DNA of 64,000 nucleotides, taken from the NCBI GenBank assembly GCA_947166275.1, contig CAMVDP010000002.1:1-64000 (forward strand), written 5' to 3'. The notes under the pieces are model-generated. The model was not told the origin of the DNA, did no database searches, and saw nothing but the letters and a program-made list of their open reading frames with translations. Shown one piece after another: positions 54,294 through 63,812 of this stretch; position 1 is the stretch's first letter, and every line of letters begins with the position of its first letter. The position numbers and the translations under genes were made by a program. This DNA is from an uncultured Clostridia bacterium. Its GTDB lineage: Bacteria; Bacillota; Clostridia; Oscillospirales; Ruminococcaceae.

Positions 54294-55415
54294 ATGTCGA
54301 TCGATCTTTCTTCAATGCCAAAACTGGGCTTCGGCCTTATGAGACTCCCCGAAAGGGACGGAAACATCGACCTCACGGCTGTCTGCGACATGGCGGACAG
54401 ATATATGGCAGCAGGCCTCAATTACTTCGATACCGCCTATGTTTACCATGGCGGGAAGTCAGAGGTCGCGGCGAGGGAATGTATCGTGAAGCGTTATCCC
54501 CGCGACAGCTTCTTCCTCGCGACAAAGCTTCCCGCATGGTGCATGAAGGCTCCCGAAGACCGCGACAGGATATTCGGTGAACAGCTCGAACGCACCGGCG
54601 CGGGATACTTCGACTTCTATCTGCTGCACTCCATTGAAGAGGGCAACAACTACGATACCTACGAGCGGCTTGATTGCTTTGAGTGGGGGCTGCAAAAAAA
54701 GCGCGAGAGAAAGATACGTCACTTCGGTTTTTCGTTCCACGGTACTCCCGAGCTGCTGGAACGCGTGCTCGACAAACATCCCGAGATCGAGTTCGTGCAG
54801 ATACAGCTCAACTACGCCGACTGGGACAACCCGGTAGTCTCGTCCGGCAGGCTGTACAATATACTCCACGAGCGGAACATACCCATGATCGTCATGGAAC
54901 CCGTAAAGGGCGGAACGCTCGCCAACCCATCACCCGAGATACTCGACATGTTCGGTGCCGCACGCCCCGGCAAGTCCGCCGCGTCATGGGCATTTCGGTT
55001 CGTAGGCTCGCTCGGAGGCGTGATGACGATACTTTCCGGTATGTCGAACGCCGAACAGATGGACGACAATCTCGGTACATTCAAAAACTTCGAGCCTCTT
55101 TCCGATGACGAAAGAAAGCTCATACACAAGGCTGCGGACATACTGCACGGCGCGGATATGATAGGCTGTACCGCGTGCAGATACTGCTGTGACGGCTGCC
55201 CCGCCGGGATAATGATACCGGACATATTCCGCACTCTGAATGCGGTCACGATGTACAAAGAAGACTGGCGCGCGAAAAACTACTACAACGCCAACATCGC
55301 GCCGACCGCACGAGCCTCCGGCTGCATCGGCTGCGGTCAGTGCGAGAGTGTCTGCCCGCAGCATCTTGAGATTCGCGCTCTCCTGCAGAAAGCCGCGGAG
55401 CACTTTGATAAATAA
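54294..55415 (+). CDS. Aldo/keto reductase with C-terminal 4Fe-4S ferredoxin domain
   Basis: A 373-residue protein: an aldo/keto reductase barrel (about 1-285) with GLNYFDTAYVYHGGKSE carrying the catalytic Asp and Tyr, then a ferredoxin-like domain with CTACRYCCDGCPAG near residue 287 and CIGCGQCESVCPQ near residue 342. This fused form is common in anaerobes and belongs to the COG1453-type oxidoreductases; the substrate is unknown. It lies 11 bases after the GH5 gene and has an AAAGGAG site. Confidence 0.9.
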   Translation: MSIDLSSMPKLGFGLMRLPERDGNIDLTAVCDMADRYMAAGLNYFDTAYVYHGGKSEVAARECIVKRYPRDSFFLATKLPAWCMKAPEDRDRIFGEQLERTGAGYFDFYLLHSIEEGNNYDTYERLDCFEWGLQKKRERKIRHFGFSFHGTPELLERVLDKHPEIEFVQIQLNYADWDNPVVSSGRLYNILHERNIPMIVMEPVKGGTLANPSPEILDMFGAARPGKSAASWAFRFVGSLGGVMTILSGMSNAEQMDDNLGTFKNFEPLSDDERKLIHKAADILHGADMIGCTACRYCCDGCPAGIMIPDIFRTLNAVTMYKEDWRAKNYYNANIAPTARASGCIGCGQCESVCPQHLEIRALLQKAAEHFDK

Positions 55416-55445
55416 TATATTTTTAGAGAGAAAGCCGGTTTTATC

Positions 55446-57638
55446 ATGACAAAAGAAACTATCGAAGACTATAAGATCGAACGACGGAAAAACCTGATCA
55501 CAACACTGTTTCTCATTGTCGCCGCAGTCGGTCTCAACTTCCTGCTGTTCAAGCTTGCGAGCAGCCTCGGGCTGCCGCTGTACCTCGACTCCGAAGGAAC
55601 AGTTCTCGCTTCCGTGTTCGGAGGGTACATACCGGGCATGCTGGCGGGATTTCTCACCAACATCGTCAACTCCTTCACCGATCCGACCTCGATATACTAC
55701 GGAGTGCTCAATGTGCTTATTGCCGCGGCATCGGCGTACTTTGAACACAAGGGCTGGCTCACGATAAAGAAGCCCGGGAGAGTAGTGCTGTACATACTCA
55801 CGCTCACGTTTATCGGCGGCGGGCTTGGTACTCTGCTGCCGTGGCTTCTGGACGGACTGTACTTCGACAGCGAATCCTTCGGCGCGGCACTGGTCAACGC
55901 GGGAATAACCAACCTCACCCTCGCACAGCTCCTCGGCAACATCATAATGGACGCTCTGGACAAGACTGTCATAACTGTGCTCGCGCTGGCGATAAAGGCG
56001 CTGATACCGCAGAAGATAAGAGCGAAGCTGCTCTTCACGGGCTGGATGCAAAGACCCATGAGCCGTGAAGCTGCCGACAGCATCAAGAGCATGAAATGCC
56101 GCAGCGTTTCGGTGCGAACAAAGATAATGTCAGTCATCATAACGACCCTTGTGCTGCTCGCTTCATCTGCCACAACGATAAGCTTCGTACTGTTCAGGAA
56201 CGCTGTCACGGCACAACAGGAAAAGCTCGTAAACAGCACTGCGAGTGCCGCGGCACTGGAAGTGAACGGCGACCTGGTCGATCAGTACATCCTGCATTCG
56301 TATGAGGAACCGGGCTATTACCAGACAAAACAGTCGCTGCAGCACCTGCTCGACAGTGACGAGGACATAAGGTACGTGTATGTGTACAAAGTCACCGAAG
56401 AGGGCTGCGTGGTGGTATTCGACATCGACACACCCGATCTCCCGGCAAACAAACCCGGGGAGATCATACCGATCGATGAAGCCGCGCTCCCATACAAAGA
56501 CGCGCTTATTGCAGGCGAGGCTATAGAGCCCATAGTGTCCGACGACTCGTTCGGCAGGCTCATAACCGTGTACAAGCCAATACTCGACAGCAGCGGAAAC
56601 TGCGTTGCGTACGCCGCGGCAGACGTTTCGATGTACAGTCTCGATGACCTCGAACGCAACTTCCTCACCGGCATGATCTCGCTTTACCTCGCGTTCTTCA
56701 TCGTGATCTCCGCGGTGGTCGTATGGGTGATAGAATATCATATTGTGATGCCCGTGAACTCGATGTCCATGGTGGCAAACAAATTCGCCTTCAACACTTC
56801 CGATGACAAGCTCGACGAAAATGTGGAAAAGATGCGAAGGCTCGATATACATACCGGAGACGAGATAGAGAACCTTTACTTTGCAGTGTCAAAGACAGCA
56901 AGCGACAGCGTGGCGCAGCTTGAGGATATCCGCCGCAAGAACGATACCATCAAGAAAATGCAGAACGCTCTTATACTCGTACTCGCGGACATTGTCGAGA
57001 GCCGTGACAAAAACACCGGCGACCATGTGCGCAAAACTGCCGCGTACAGCCGCGTTATCATGAAAGAGATGAAGAAGAAGGGCTATTACCCGGATATCCT
57101 CACAGACAGCTTCATCGAGAACGTGAGCAATACCGCGCCTATGCACGACATAGGAAAGATCAAGGTCTCCGATATTATACTCAACAAGCCCGGCAGGCTC
57201 ACCGACGAGGAATTCAAGATAATGCAGGATCACACCATGTATGGTCGTGAGATCATCGATGAGGTGATAGAGCTCGTACCGGAGACCGACTACCTGCGTG
57301 AAGCGCGCGATCTCGCATATTACCACCACGAAAAGTGGAACGGAAAGGGCTACCCCGAAGGCATTTCGGGCGAGGATATCCCGCTTTCGGCTCGTGTCAT
57401 GGCTGTGGCGGATGTGTTCGACGCGCTGGTCTCCAAACGAAGCTACAAGGAGCCGTTCTCATTCGAGCAAGCGCGCAGCATAATCAGAGAGGGCGCGGGT
57501 ACGCACTTTGACCCGCTCGTTGCAGACGCGTTCTTATCCGCGGAAGAAGAGGCAATGAAGATAGCGGAGTCATTCGGTGATTATCAGCACAAATACGTGG
57601 AAGACAACCATGTCGACGACAGCGGCAATCTGCGCTGA
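55446..57638 (+). CDS. Membrane HD-GYP phosphodiesterase
   Basis: A 730-residue protein. The N-terminal 205 residues have about five to six hydrophobic segments resembling integral membrane sensor or ECF-S-like domains (YLDSEGTVLASVFGGYIPGMLAGFLTN). A second membrane pair brackets an extracellular Cache-like region (about 245-410), then a HAMP-like segment and an HD-GYP domain (about 505-705). MHDIGKIKVSD holds the HD pair; HHEKWNGKGYPEG holds the GYP. HD-GYP enzymes degrade c-di-GMP. It lies 30 bases after the reductase gene and is likely in the GH5 operon. Confidence 0.9.
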   Translation: MTKETIEDYKIERRKNLITTLFLIVAAVGLNFLLFKLASSLGLPLYLDSEGTVLASVFGGYIPGMLAGFLTNIVNSFTDPTSIYYGVLNVLIAAASAYFEHKGWLTIKKPGRVVLYILTLTFIGGGLGTLLPWLLDGLYFDSESFGAALVNAGITNLTLAQLLGNIIMDALDKTVITVLALAIKALIPQKIRAKLLFTGWMQRPMSREAADSIKSMKCRSVSVRTKIMSVIITTLVLLASSATTISFVLFRNAVTAQQEKLVNSTASAAALEVNGDLVDQYILHSYEEPGYYQTKQSLQHLLDSDEDIRYVYVYKVTEEGCVVVFDIDTPDLPANKPGEIIPIDEAALPYKDALIAGEAIEPIVSDDSFGRLITVYKPILDSSGNCVAYAAADVSMYSLDDLERNFLTGMISLYLAFFIVISAVVVWVIEYHIVMPVNSMSMVANKFAFNTSDDKLDENVEKMRRLDIHTGDEIENLYFAVSKTASDSVAQLEDIRRKNDTIKKMQNALILVLADIVESRDKNTGDHVRKTAAYSRVIMKEMKKKGYYPDILTDSFIENVSNTAPMHDIGKIKVSDIILNKPGRLTDEEFKIMQDHTMYGREIIDEVIELVPETDYLREARDLAYYHHEKWNGKGYPEGISGEDIPLSARVMAVADVFDALVSKRSYKEPFSFEQARSIIREGAGTHFDPLVADAFLSAEEEAMKIAESFGDYQHKYVEDNHVDDSGNLR

Positions 57639-57653
57639 CCATACGCAAAGCAT

Positions 57654-57697
57654 AAAAAACAAGGCTGCGTGAGATCTCCTCACGCAGCCTTTTCGCT
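57654..57697. terminator. Bidirectional intrinsic terminator
   Basis: AAGGCTGCGTGAG pairs with CTCACGCAGCCTT around a short loop, with A and T runs outside. It lies between the convergent HD-GYP and ileS genes. Confidence 0.9.
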
Positions 57698-57703
57698 GTC
57701 ATT

Positions 57704-60700
57704 TTATATCTTTTCAACGCCGATGCTGATGTCTTCGCCGTTGATGTTCCAAAGCTTGCTGTTTGCGGTCTCGCCGACTGTGATGCTGTCAGCCAGAACA
57801 TCGGAGCTTATGGAAGCGGAGTTGCGGTTCACTATGTCAATAAGCTTGTCATTGCCGGAAAGCTTGACGTTGATGTGATCCATGACCTCGAAGCCGCTGT
57901 CCTTGCGCATATTCTGTATCTTGCTCACGATCTCGCGGACAAAGCCCTCCTCGATAAGCTCGGGAGTGAGCGCGGTGTCGAGCGCCACGGTAACTCCGCC
58001 GTCGAATACCGTGCAGAAGTCTTCCTTCTGCTGCGCTTCGATAAGCAGATCATCCTTGGTGAGCTCTATCTCGCCGATCGAGATGTTAAGCTTCATCACA
58101 CCGGTGTTGTTCAGCTCTGCCATAGCTTCGCCGCTGTTATTCGCAGACTTCTCCGCGAGAGCGTTCTTTATCTCGCCTAAATTCTTGCCGTACTTCGGGC
58201 CGAGGGTCTTGAGCTGCGGCTTGAAGTTGTAGGAAGCGAAGCCCGCCATATCATCGGTGAACACGACGCTCTTGACATTGAGCTCATCCTTGATGATATC
58301 CGTGAAGTACACATCGAGCTGGGACGGTGCCTTGACATACATCGTGCTGAGAGGCTGACGGTTCTTGCGGTTGGATGCGTTTCGTGCCGAGCGTCCGAGT
58401 ACAACGATATCAAGCACTTCGCCCATTTTCTTCTCAAGCTCGCTGTCTATCAATGTTTCGTCGTACTTCGGGTAATCGCACAGATGTATGCTCTCGGGAG
58501 CGTTCTTGTCAACGCTGAGCACCATGTTCTGATATATTTCCTCGGTAATGAACGGCACCATAGGAGCCGCACACTTGCAGACGTTCACGAGCGCCGTGTA
58601 CAGCGTCATGTAAGCGTTCACGGTGTCATCGGTAAGCTCCGGCGACCAGAAGCGCTCACGGCTGCGACGGACGTACCAGTTGGAAAGCTCATCTACGAAG
58701 TCCTGCATAGCCTTTGCCGCTTCGGGTATACGATAGTTCGCGAGGTTGTCATCGGTGGCCTTTATCATTGTGTTCATGCGGGAAAGCAGCCACTTGTCCA
58801 TAACGGGGAGCTTGCTAACATCGAGCGTGTACTTGGTCGGGTCGAAACCGATGATATCGGCATACATTATATAGAACGCGTAGGTGTTCCAGAGCGTTCC
58901 CATGAACTTGCGCTGACCCTCGATGACTACCTTGTCGTGGAACTTGTTCGGGAGCCACGGCTGGGAGTTCGTGTAGAAGTACCAGCGTATCGCGTCAGCG
59001 CCCAGCTTTTCAAGCGCCTCGAACGGGTCAACGGCATTGCCCTTGGACTTGGACATCTTCTGGCCGTTCTCATCCTGAACGAGACCGAGAACGATAACGT
59101 TCTTGAACGGCTCGCGGTCGAACAGAAGCGTCGATATCGCGAGCAGCGAATAGAACCAGCCGCGGGTCTGGTCAACTGCCTCGGAAATGAAGTCAGCCGG
59201 GAACTGCTGCTCGAAGAGCTCTTTGTTCTCGAAAGGATAGTGATGCTGTGCGAAAGGCATGGAGCCGCTGTCGAACCAGCAGTCGATGACCTCGGGCACG
59301 CGCTTCATCTGCTTGCCGCACTCCGGGCACTTGATAGTGACATCATCTATATAAGGTCTGTGAAGCTCTATATCATCGGGGCAGTTGTCCGACATCTCTT
59401 TCAGCTCCGCGATAGAACCGATGCTGTGGCGACAGCCGCACTCGCACTCCCAGATATTGAGCGGTGTGCCCCAGTATCTGTTTCTCGAAATGCCCCAGTC
59501 CTGGATGTTCTTGAGCCAGTCGCCGAAACGACCCTTACCTATGCTCTCGGGGATCCAGTTGACCTTGTCGTTGTTTGCTATCAGCCTGTCGCGAACCTTG
59601 GTCATCTCGATGAACCATGTTTCGCGGGCGTAGTAGATGAGCGGAGAGCTGCATCTCCAGCAGTGTGGGTATTCATGCTCGAACTTCGGAGCGTCGAAGA
59701 GCTTGCCGTCCTTGTCGAGGTCTACCAGCACCTTCGGGTCGGCATCCTTCACGAACAGTCCGGCGTAAGGAGTGTCATCGGTCATGCAGCCCTTCGCGTC
59801 AACAAGCTGAACGAACGGCAGGTCGTAGTTCTTGCCTACGCGTGAGTCGTCCTCACCGAACGCCGGCGCAATATGAACTATACCTGTACCGTCGGACATT
59901 GTAACATAGCCGTCGCATACGATGTAGTGACCCTTCTTGCCTGTCTTTGCCGCGGCATCCGCAGAGCATTTCATAAGCGGCTCATACTCGATGCGCTCAA
60001 GATCCTTGCCGACATAGCTTTCAAGCACCTCATACGCGGGCTTGCCCTCTTCGCCGAGCTTGCCGAGCACGGTGTCGAGCAGCGCTTCAGCCATGATGTA
60101 GATGTAGCCGTCGGCGGCCTTTACCTTGCAGTACTTTTCGTCGGGGTTAACGCACAGCGCCACGTTTGAGGGCAGTGTCCACGGGGTGGTCGTCCATGCG
60201 AGGAAGTACTCGTTGTCTCTGCCGGTGATCTTGAAACGCACGATGGCGGAGCGCTCCTTGACAGTCTTGTAGCCCTGTGCTACCTCGTGCGAGGACAGCG
60301 GTGTTCCGCAGCGCGGGCAGTACGGAACTATCTTGAAGCCCTTGTACAGCAGACCCTTGTTATATATCTCCTTCAGCGCCCACCATTCGGACTCGATGAA
60401 ATCATTATGGTAGGTGACATAGGGGTTGTCCATGTCTGCCCAGAAGCCTACAGTCTCGGAGAAATCCTCCCACATGCCCTTGTATTTCCAGACGGACTCC
60501 TTGCACTTGTTGATGAACGGTTCAAGTCCGTACTTCTCTATCTGATCCTTGCCGTCGATGCCGAGGAGCTTCTCCACCTCAAGCTCAACGGGAAGTCCGT
60601 GGGTGTCCCAACCGGCTTTTCTCGGTACCATCTCACCCTTCATGGTGTGGTAGCGCGGTATCATGTCCTTGATAGTTCTCGTAAGGACATGACCGATGTG

Positions 60701-60862
60701 GGGCTTACCGTTGGCTGTCGGCGGGCCGTCGTAGAATACATAGGAATGTGCCTTCGAGCGCATATCGATGCTTTTTTCGAATATTTTGTTGTCCTTCCAG
60801 AACTGCTTGGTCTGCTTTTCGCGCTGGACGAAATTCAGATCGCTTTCGACTTTCTTGTACAT
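57704..60862 (-). CDS. ileS: Isoleucyl-tRNA synthetase
   Basis: A 1,052-residue class I synthetase. HIGH motif appears as PHIGHVLTRTIKD near residue 55, the KMSKS motif as GQKMSKSKGN near residue 600, with CP1 editing domain between (TTPWTLPSN). The length and the C-terminal region without an IleS zinc ribbon match the longer type-2 IleS (eukaryote-like), which in some bacteria gives mupirocin tolerance. The ATG follows CGGAGG. It is 23 bases after the GNAT gene and sits behind the T-box leader at 61423-61672. Confidence 0.96.
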   Translation of the reverse strand: MYKKVESDLNFVQREKQTKQFWKDNKIFEKSIDMRSKAHSYVFYDGPPTANGKPHIGHVLTRTIKDMIPRYHTMKGEMVPRKAGWDTHGLPVELEVEKLLGIDGKDQIEKYGLEPFINKCKESVWKYKGMWEDFSETVGFWADMDNPYVTYHNDFIESEWWALKEIYNKGLLYKGFKIVPYCPRCGTPLSSHEVAQGYKTVKERSAIVRFKITGRDNEYFLAWTTTPWTLPSNVALCVNPDEKYCKVKAADGYIYIMAEALLDTVLGKLGEEGKPAYEVLESYVGKDLERIEYEPLMKCSADAAAKTGKKGHYIVCDGYVTMSDGTGIVHIAPAFGEDDSRVGKNYDLPFVQLVDAKGCMTDDTPYAGLFVKDADPKVLVDLDKDGKLFDAPKFEHEYPHCWRCSSPLIYYARETWFIEMTKVRDRLIANNDKVNWIPESIGKGRFGDWLKNIQDWGISRNRYWGTPLNIWECECGCRHSIGSIAELKEMSDNCPDDIELHRPYIDDVTIKCPECGKQMKRVPEVIDCWFDSGSMPFAQHHYPFENKELFEQQFPADFISEAVDQTRGWFYSLLAISTLLFDREPFKNVIVLGLVQDENGQKMSKSKGNAVDPFEALEKLGADAIRWYFYTNSQPWLPNKFHDKVVIEGQRKFMGTLWNTYAFYIMYADIIGFDPTKYTLDVSKLPVMDKWLLSRMNTMIKATDDNLANYRIPEAAKAMQDFVDELSNWYVRRSRERFWSPELTDDTVNAYMTLYTALVNVCKCAAPMVPFITEEIYQNMVLSVDKNAPESIHLCDYPKYDETLIDSELEKKMGEVLDIVVLGRSARNASNRKNRQPLSTMYVKAPSQLDVYFTDIIKDELNVKSVVFTDDMAGFASYNFKPQLKTLGPKYGKNLGEIKNALAEKSANNSGEAMAELNNTGVMKLNISIGEIELTKDDLLIEAQQKEDFCTVFDGGVTVALDTALTPELIEEGFVREIVSKIQNMRKDSGFEVMDHINVKLSGNDKLIDIVNRNSASISSDVLADSITVGETANSKLWNINGEDISIGVEKI

Positions 60863-60885
60863 TTTTTACCTCCGTATATCGAATT

Positions 60886-61338
60886 TTATTTTAACCTTTT
60901 TACATACACCCGCGACGGCTCGCCGTGGATATCGTTGAGCAGAGTGCTGAACTCGAAGCCGTACTTCTCGTACAGCCCGATGTGGTTCGTGGATATGTGA
61001 AGCTCCGGTATGCCGCGCTCGCGGGCAAGCTTCTCGATATATTTCAGCAGGATGCCGAAGGCGTGCTTTCCGCGGTACTCGGGGAACGTATACACAAAGC
61101 CTACCCATGGGGTCAGAGTTGTCGGCTGGATGTCGTCCTTTTCCGCGAACGTGCAGTATGACACGAGCCTGTCACCGTCGGTGAGCAGCAGGAGCTCGGA
61201 GCCTGCCCCGAGCATCTCACCGAACGTGCCGGTGCAGATGATATCATACAGCAGCGCGCCTGCGTCCCAGTCGCTTTTGCCTATCTCCGCGAGCCAATGC
61301 TGTCTGCGGTCGCATTTAAAATAACTGATTATTTCCAA
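60886..61338 (-). CDS. GNAT-family N-acetyltransferase
   Basis: A 150-residue GNAT protein. The acetyl-CoA loop is in YTFPEYRGKHAFGILL (RGKHAFG near residue 90), followed by a C-terminal LYEKYGFEF. The substrate is unknown. The chosen TTG start at 61338 has AGAGG seven bases upstream. It is between the T-box leader and ileS, so it would share tRNA-Ile control. Confidence 0.85.
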   Translation of the reverse strand: MEIISYFKCDRRQHWLAEIGKSDWDAGALLYDIICTGTFGEMLGAGSELLLLTDGDRLVSYCTFAEKDDIQPTTLTPWVGFVYTFPEYRGKHAFGILLKYIEKLARERGIPELHISTNHIGLYEKYGFEFSTLLNDIHGEPSRVYVKRLK

Positions 61339-61422
61339 AACAAGCCTCTTTTGGTATTATGTCCGGCCATGTCATTGTTTGTCCGGGCTGAGATGTGATA
61401 TTATTCAGAATAAGGAGAACGG

Positions 61423-61672
61423 AAAAAAAACGTCTGCCCCGAAATAGGACAGACGATGATCGTTCTGTTATACCACCCGTTTCGTATGGGCTGTCACCCA
61501 CTCTCCCGTAACGCAGGAGCTGCGTCGGCACTTACTATCCGCGAAGGAGTTCTGCGCCGCGGCTCAAGAATGATATTCGGTCAGACGTTATTCGCACCGC
61601 GCTTTCACCATCCGCGGCTCGCTGTTGCTTTCGCGTAAGACCTACTGTTTCCGTCACAGCCTTTCAGAATAC
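61423..61672 (-). promoter_or_regulatory. T-box riboswitch, isoleucine type
   Basis: Read on the minus strand, the leader has stem I elements (GATGGTGAAAGC distal loop, then GACCGAATATCATTCTTGAG with specifier ATC, Ile), the T-box GGGTGGTA (61471-61478) and a terminator stem GTCTG/CAGAC with TTTTTTTT at 61423-61455. Uncharged tRNA-Ile would pair and favour the antiterminator. This controls GNAT and ileS. Confidence 0.88.
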
Positions 61673-61678
61673 GCTCAC

Positions 61679-61707
61679 ATTATAGCAGATATACTTGTGT
61701 TTGTCAA
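61679..61707 (-). promoter_or_regulatory. Promoter of the T-box-GNAT-ileS operon
   Basis: Consensus TTGACA and TATAAT on the minus strand with a 17-base spacer and extended -10 TGCTATAAT. It starts directly after the mrp gene. Confidence 0.9.
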
Positions 61708-61730
61708 TAGTTTTATCGGATTTTTCTGCC

Positions 61731-62546
61731 TTAAACCAATATACTCTTCGCGAAATCCGCAAGGATATCCGGCGCGCTGTCGATATTGCCGCAGTCGGCA
61801 AGCTGCGCGAACGCGGGGTTTATCGGAAGCTTCGCAACGCTCTTTATGCCGTGGCGCTGCGCTATGCCGTCAATGTGGCTCTCGCCGAAGATGTAGTGCT
61901 TCTTATGGCACTCGTCGCACTCAAAATAGCTCATGTTCTCCACAAGTCCGAGCACGGGTATTTTCATCATCTCCGCCATTTTCACTGCTTTCTCGACTAT
62001 CATCTCAACAAGCTCCTGTGGGCTCGTGACAACGATGATACCGCTGACGGGGAGCGACTGGAACACTGTAAGCGGTACATCACCCGTTCCGGGAGGCATA
62101 TCCACGAACATATAGTCCACCTTATCCCAGATAACGTCCGACCAGAACTGCTTTATCACGCCGGCGATAACAGGGCCGCGCCATACTACCGGGTCGGTAT
62201 CATTCTCAAGAAGCAGATTCACGGACATGATACGAACGCCGTTTTTAGACTGCGACGGAAACAGCGCGTTCTCTGTACCCTGCGCTCTTTCACGCAGTCC
62301 GAACAGCTTCGGCACCGACGGTCCCGTTACGTCCGCGTCGAGTATCGCGGCAGTCTTTCCCGCGCGTACCGCGGCATTCGCCATAAGCGCAGTCACCAGA
62401 GACTTGCCCACGCCGCCCTTGCCAGATACTACGGCAATGACCTTCTTTACGTCCGAGAGCTCATTCTGCGGCGCAAGCAGGCTTTCCGCAGTACGTGAAG
62501 CGCAGTCCGCCCCGCAGGTCTCACAATTGTGTGTACATTCACTCAT
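61731..62546 (-). CDS. mrp: Mrp/NBP35-family Fe-S carrier ATPase
   Basis: A 271-residue P-loop ATPase. The deviant Walker A is VSGKGGVGKS near residue 41, Walker B-type region VDMPPGTGD near residue 146, and the Fe-S binding CxxC is in YFECDECHKK near residue 208. The N-terminal Cys cluster (CTHNCETCGADC) resembles that of NBP35-like members. It probably carries or inserts Fe-S clusters. It is the last gene of the dus-DUF4177-SDR-mrp group. Confidence 0.92.
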   Translation of the reverse strand: MSECTHNCETCGADCASRTAESLLAPQNELSDVKKVIAVVSGKGGVGKSLVTALMANAAVRAGKTAAILDADVTGPSVPKLFGLRERAQGTENALFPSQSKNGVRIMSVNLLLENDTDPVVWRGPVIAGVIKQFWSDVIWDKVDYMFVDMPPGTGDVPLTVFQSLPVSGIIVVTSPQELVEMIVEKAVKMAEMMKIPVLGLVENMSYFECDECHKKHYIFGESHIDGIAQRHGIKSVAKLPINPAFAQLADCGNIDSAPDILADFAKSILV

Positions 62547-62562
62547 AACTATTACCTCCTTG

Positions 62563-63459
62563 TTATTCTAAACCATTGATGTCTTTTATATCATTGTACA
62601 TTCCCGAGATCGCGTCCTCAAGCTCCTCCTCGGTGAGCCGCAGCTTCATGTCCGCACCTGTGTTCACCGGCGGCTCAAGCTCGTTCTCCGGCTCATGTAC
62701 GGTGCGCGAACGCTGCACCTTGCCAGTCGCGGCGAGAAGCATCTTCGTGGGAGCTACTCTCACAGCCGTTGACAGAAGCTTCGCGTAGAACGACGGCACG
62801 ATGATGAGCCTGCCGTCGAACATCTTCTCTATCGCGTACTCCGCCGCAGCCATCTCGTCCAGACCCTCCACCGCGAACTCCGCGCCCGCTACGGAATTGA
62901 ACTCCGTCTTGACGGGGCCCGGACAGAATGCGCCGATATACACGTTGGAGCGCTCACTGCGAAGCTCCTCATACAGCGCTTTCGTAAGCTGGAGCACGTA
63001 GTTCTTCGACGCGTAGTACGACGAGAAATACGGTCCCGCCATAAAGCCCGCGAGCGACGCTATGTTCAGAATGAAGCCGTAATTGCGCTTCACGAACTTC
63101 TTCATAAACAGCTTCGTCAGTATATGCACCGCCTTGATGTTCAGGTCTATCATTTTAAGCTCGCTGTCAAGGTCAGTCTCGGTAAACTTGCCGTAAACGC
63201 CGAAGCCCGCGTTGTTTATCAGGATATCGATGTTGGCGTGCTCGACTTCCTCGTAAAGCTGTATGCACTCGTCCGGGTCCGAAAGGTCGTGACAGAGCAC
63301 CTTGACCTTGACTCCGTATTTTTCGGTGAGCTCGGCTCTGAGCTCCTCAAGACGCTGCCTGCGCCGCGCTACAATGACAAGATTGAAGCCGCGCCGCGCA
63401 AGTATTCTCGCGAATGACCTGCCCATTCCCGAGCTCGCGCCTGTTACCATTGCTATCAT
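62563..63459 (-). CDS. Short-chain dehydrogenase/reductase
   Basis: A 298-residue SDR. The NAD(P)-binding motif is VTGASSGMGRSFA at the N-terminus, NNAG in DILINNAGFGVYG, catalytic Ser in NIASLAG and Tyr/Lys in SSYYASKNYVLQL near residue 151. The C-terminal 40 residues are an acidic extension (NELEPPVN and EEELEDAISGM). RR in VIVARRRQRL suggests NADP preference. Substrate unknown. Its ATG overlaps the upstream gene stop. Confidence 0.9.
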   Translation of the reverse strand: MIAMVTGASSGMGRSFARILARRGFNLVIVARRRQRLEELRAELTEKYGVKVKVLCHDLSDPDECIQLYEEVEHANIDILINNAGFGVYGKFTETDLDSELKMIDLNIKAVHILTKLFMKKFVKRNYGFILNIASLAGFMAGPYFSSYYASKNYVLQLTKALYEELRSERSNVYIGAFCPGPVKTEFNSVAGAEFAVEGLDEMAAAEYAIEKMFDGRLIIVPSFYAKLLSTAVRVAPTKMLLAATGKVQRSRTVHEPENELEPPVNTGADMKLRLTEEELEDAISGMYNDIKDINGLE

Positions 63460-63812
63460 TCGTCGTCCTCACTTTCTTCGTGATCGTCGTCACCTTCATA
63501 ATCCCAGATGTCATCCGGCACCGCAAATGTTACCTTATCAGCCTCGGCTTCTTCCTCGTCCGTGATCTCTGCCTCACCATCATCTTCGTCATCCTCGGTC
63601 ACTATCTCGATGCTGATCTCATCATTGTCGTCATTATACTCGATATCGGCATCATGGTCGTAAGCCTCACGCTCGTAGAATACATCAAGAAATCCCGAAT
63701 GGTGGTCAGGGGTCACCGCGATGACTCTCCAGCCTTCCTTTGCGTAGGTGTTCATCGCGTCCTCCGCGTACTTCACCTTATAGATATCCACCTTATACTC
63801 GTACATTGTCAT
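63456..63812 (-). CDS. Small acidic protein with DUF4177-like N-terminus
   Basis: A 118-residue protein. The first 50 residues (YEYKVDIYKVKYAEDAMNTYAKEGWRVIAVTPDH) fit the DUF4177 pattern. The remaining 70 residues are almost all Asp/Glu, with a final acidic DDDHEESEDDE. Function unknown. It overlaps dus by 20 bases at its start and the SDR gene by four bases at its end. Confidence 0.75.
   Translation of the reverse strand: MTMYEYKVDIYKVKYAEDAMNTYAKEGWRVIAVTPDHHSGFLDVFYEREAYDHDADIEYNDDNDEISIEIVTEDDEDDGEAEITDEEEAEADKVTFAVPDDIWDYEGDDDHEESEDDE

Noticed and set aside
58484-59845. 453-residue ORF antisense to ileS
   Set aside because: It mirrors the ileS codons and has no ribosome binding site or family resemblance; the minus-strand frame is an unmistakable synthetase.
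61316-61531. 71-residue ORF in the ileS leader
   Set aside because: It overlaps the T-box terminator and antiterminator, has no ribosome binding site, and its codons are explained by RNA structure.
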